Part shown: positions 62,987 to 64,000 of the stretch, one piece after another
How positions within the stretch are numbered: position 1 is the first letter of the stretch
Layout: every line of letters begins with the position of its first letter
DNA from: Rhodobacteraceae bacterium HIMB11
GTDB taxonomy: Bacteria > Pseudomonadota > Alphaproteobacteria > Rhodobacterales > Rhodobacteraceae
Reading direction: 5' to 3'
Assembly: GCA_000472185.1 (NCBI GenBank)
Contig: AVDB01000005.1
Span: 62,001-126,000, forward strand
Length of the DNA stretch: 64,000 nucleotides
Program-made: the position numbers and the translations under genes
Notes under the pieces: generated by a model
The model's input: the letters and a program-made list of their open reading frames with translations, nothing else
Database searches by the model: none
Told to the model about the DNA's origin: nothing

Positions 62987-64000
62987 ATGGCTCGACCCGC
63001 TCCTACTGCGCGCTCTTCAGCGCTTCGGATACTTAACTCTGTTTTGGGTGAGGGTCGTTTAATGTCTGAGGTTTTGGGAACGGGACTGCTTGATCCGCTG
63101 TCTGCCCCCGATCGTGCACGTGCGCAGCGCTTGGCCAATGACACACTACGCGGTATGGAGCGCGCGGATCGCCTGTTAAATCGTCATTTGCGCAAACAAC
63201 CCCCCCTGTCGGTGCGCAATGTCCTGCGCTTGGCAACTGTCGAAATATGCATGGGTGGGGATGCTCATGGTGTCGTGAATGAGGCGGTTGCATTGGTTGG
63301 ACAGGATAAGGGGACCTTTGTGATGAAGGGATTGGTGAACGCGATCCTGCGTAAAGTTGCGGACACAGGTCATGAACAATGGGAACTACTGCGCGCACCA
63401 CGATTGCCTAAATGGTTGCGTGTTCCCTTGGTTGAGGCCTATGGACCCGAACGCGTTGCTGCGATTGAAACGGTTCAGTTTGGCACGCCCCCTTTAGACA
63501 TCACACCAAAAGACGCGGGACAGATCGATCATTGGGCGCAGGAACTTGGCGGTCAGATCGTCTTGGGCGGTAGTATCCGCATGACCAATGCGGGACAGGT
63601 TTCGGCGCTGCCTGGGTTTGCGGATGGATCATGGTGGGTACAGGATGCGGCGGCGGCGCTGCCCGTGCGATTGTTGGGGGATATTTCTGGGAAAACGGCC
63701 ATTGATTTGTGCTGTGCGCCGGGTGGTAAAGCCATGCAGCTTGCCGCCGCGGGTGCCAAGGTTATGGCCGTTGATAATTCACAACCGCGCATGGGACGCG
63801 TCAAAGAAAACTTGGAACGCACAGGCTTGGTGGCGCGGACCAAGATCAAGGATGCGCTACAAACGGTTGGGGAGTTTGATGTTGTGGTTTTGGATGCACC
63901 TTGTTCTGCCACAGGAACAATGCGCCGACATCCTGATCTACCCCATGCCAAGGACGGTTCTGATTTCGGGGCATTGATCGACCTGCAATCCCAACTGTTG
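62987..64000 (+). CDS. rsmB: 16S rRNA m5C967 methyltransferase RsmB-like, runs off the window
   Basis: The first 338 residues are visible. An N-terminal NusB-like RNA-binding domain (about 10-130, ALRILNSVLGEGRLMSEVL and VVNEAVALV) precedes a SAM methyltransferase domain with DLCCAPGGKAMQLAAAGA (SAM binding) and VVLDAPCSATGTMRRHPDL, where PC is the release cysteine; the catalytic cysteine motif would follow beyond the window. It methylates a cytosine of 16S rRNA. Starts at ATG 62987, divergent from the SDHAF4-like gene. Confidence 0.92.
   Translation, partial: MARPAPTARSSALRILNSVLGEGRLMSEVLGTGLLDPLSAPDRARAQRLANDTLRGMERADRLLNRHLRKQPPLSVRNVLRLATVEICMGGDAHGVVNEAVALVGQDKGTFVMKGLVNAILRKVADTGHEQWELLRAPRLPKWLRVPLVEAYGPERVAAIETVQFGTPPLDITPKDAGQIDHWAQELGGQIVLGGSIRMTNAGQVSALPGFADGSWWVQDAAAALPVRLLGDISGKTAIDLCCAPGGKAMQLAAAGAKVMAVDNSQPRMGRVKENLERTGLVARTKIKDALQTVGEFDVVVLDAPCSATGTMRRHPDLPHAKDGSDFGALIDLQSQLL

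Overview
The window is a gene-dense bacterial chromosome segment. Its genes and gene orders point to an alphaproteobacterium of the order Rhodobacterales, roseobacter-like: an infA-maf-RNase E/G cluster, the hisS-hisZ-hisG trio with a short HisG, DUF1489, DUF1523, DUF1674 and SlyX-type small proteins, a class II (B12-dependent) ribonucleotide reductase, an FeS-type photolyase, and several FAD-oxidoreductase/GcvT fusion enzymes for methylated amines. By eye the base composition is near 50 percent GC. I cannot fix the genus. I see no rRNA or tRNA gene, no insertion sequence, no prophage and no CRISPR array; this looks like core chromosome, with tight packing and several convergent gene pairs whose ends touch or overlap.

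Layout. 1-4.6 kb: the end of a saccharopine dehydrogenase gene, a histidine phosphatase, and an orphan formate dehydrogenase catalytic subunit. 4.6-11.1 kb: a leftward cell-shape operon mreB-mreC-mreD-mrdA-rodA, with ghrA coupled to its end. 11.5-17.4 kb: a lone dimethylglycine-dehydrogenase-like flavoenzyme, an aldehyde dehydrogenase, a 1-Cys peroxiredoxin and an inositol-phosphatase-like protein. 17.4-22.5 kb: an ABC exporter pair divergent from tesA, then a nitrilase-family amidase. 22.6-26.2 kb: infA-maf-RNase E/G convergent with leuA, which is preceded by a previously unmarked leucine-rich leader peptide and an attenuator-like RNA. 26.3-30.9 kb: an unknown protein, slyX, a secreted protein with 18 MORN repeats, an FeS photolyase and an SDR. 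31-37.2 kb: hisS-hisZ-hisG, DUF1489 and nrdJ. 37.2-41 kb: a methyltransferase, an ArsR/permease pair, a UDG-family protein and SseB.

41-48 kb holds a five-gene leftward operon: XRE-cupin regulator, LysE-type exporter, GcvT-fused flavoenzyme, homocysteine methyltransferase of the betaine type, and a second GcvT-fused flavoenzyme. Together these could take glycine betaine to dimethylglycine, sarcosine and glycine, with C1 units passing to tetrahydrofolate; the formate dehydrogenase and the third flavoenzyme elsewhere in the window fit the same C1 economy. 48-57.6 kb: a pseudouridine synthase, DUF1523, a FadR-type regulator with a perfect operator palindrome, a GNAT enzyme, smc, a lytic transglycosylase, and cobD-cobC of cobalamin synthesis (the cofactor nrdJ needs). 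57.6-64 kb: a receiver-domain gene cut short by an in-frame stop, a glutathionyl-hydroquinone reductase, an unknown small protein, a PatB-type lyase, then def, a deformylase paralogue that has lost catalytic residues, fmt, an SDHAF4-like small gene and the start of rsmB.

The strongest new observations are the leuA leader peptide with its mutually exclusive RNA pairings, the disarmed deformylase between def and fmt, the receiver gene interrupted by a stop codon, the intrinsic terminator of the betaine operon lying inside the coding end of sseB, and a run of 11-bp phased repeats beside a CtrA-like box.
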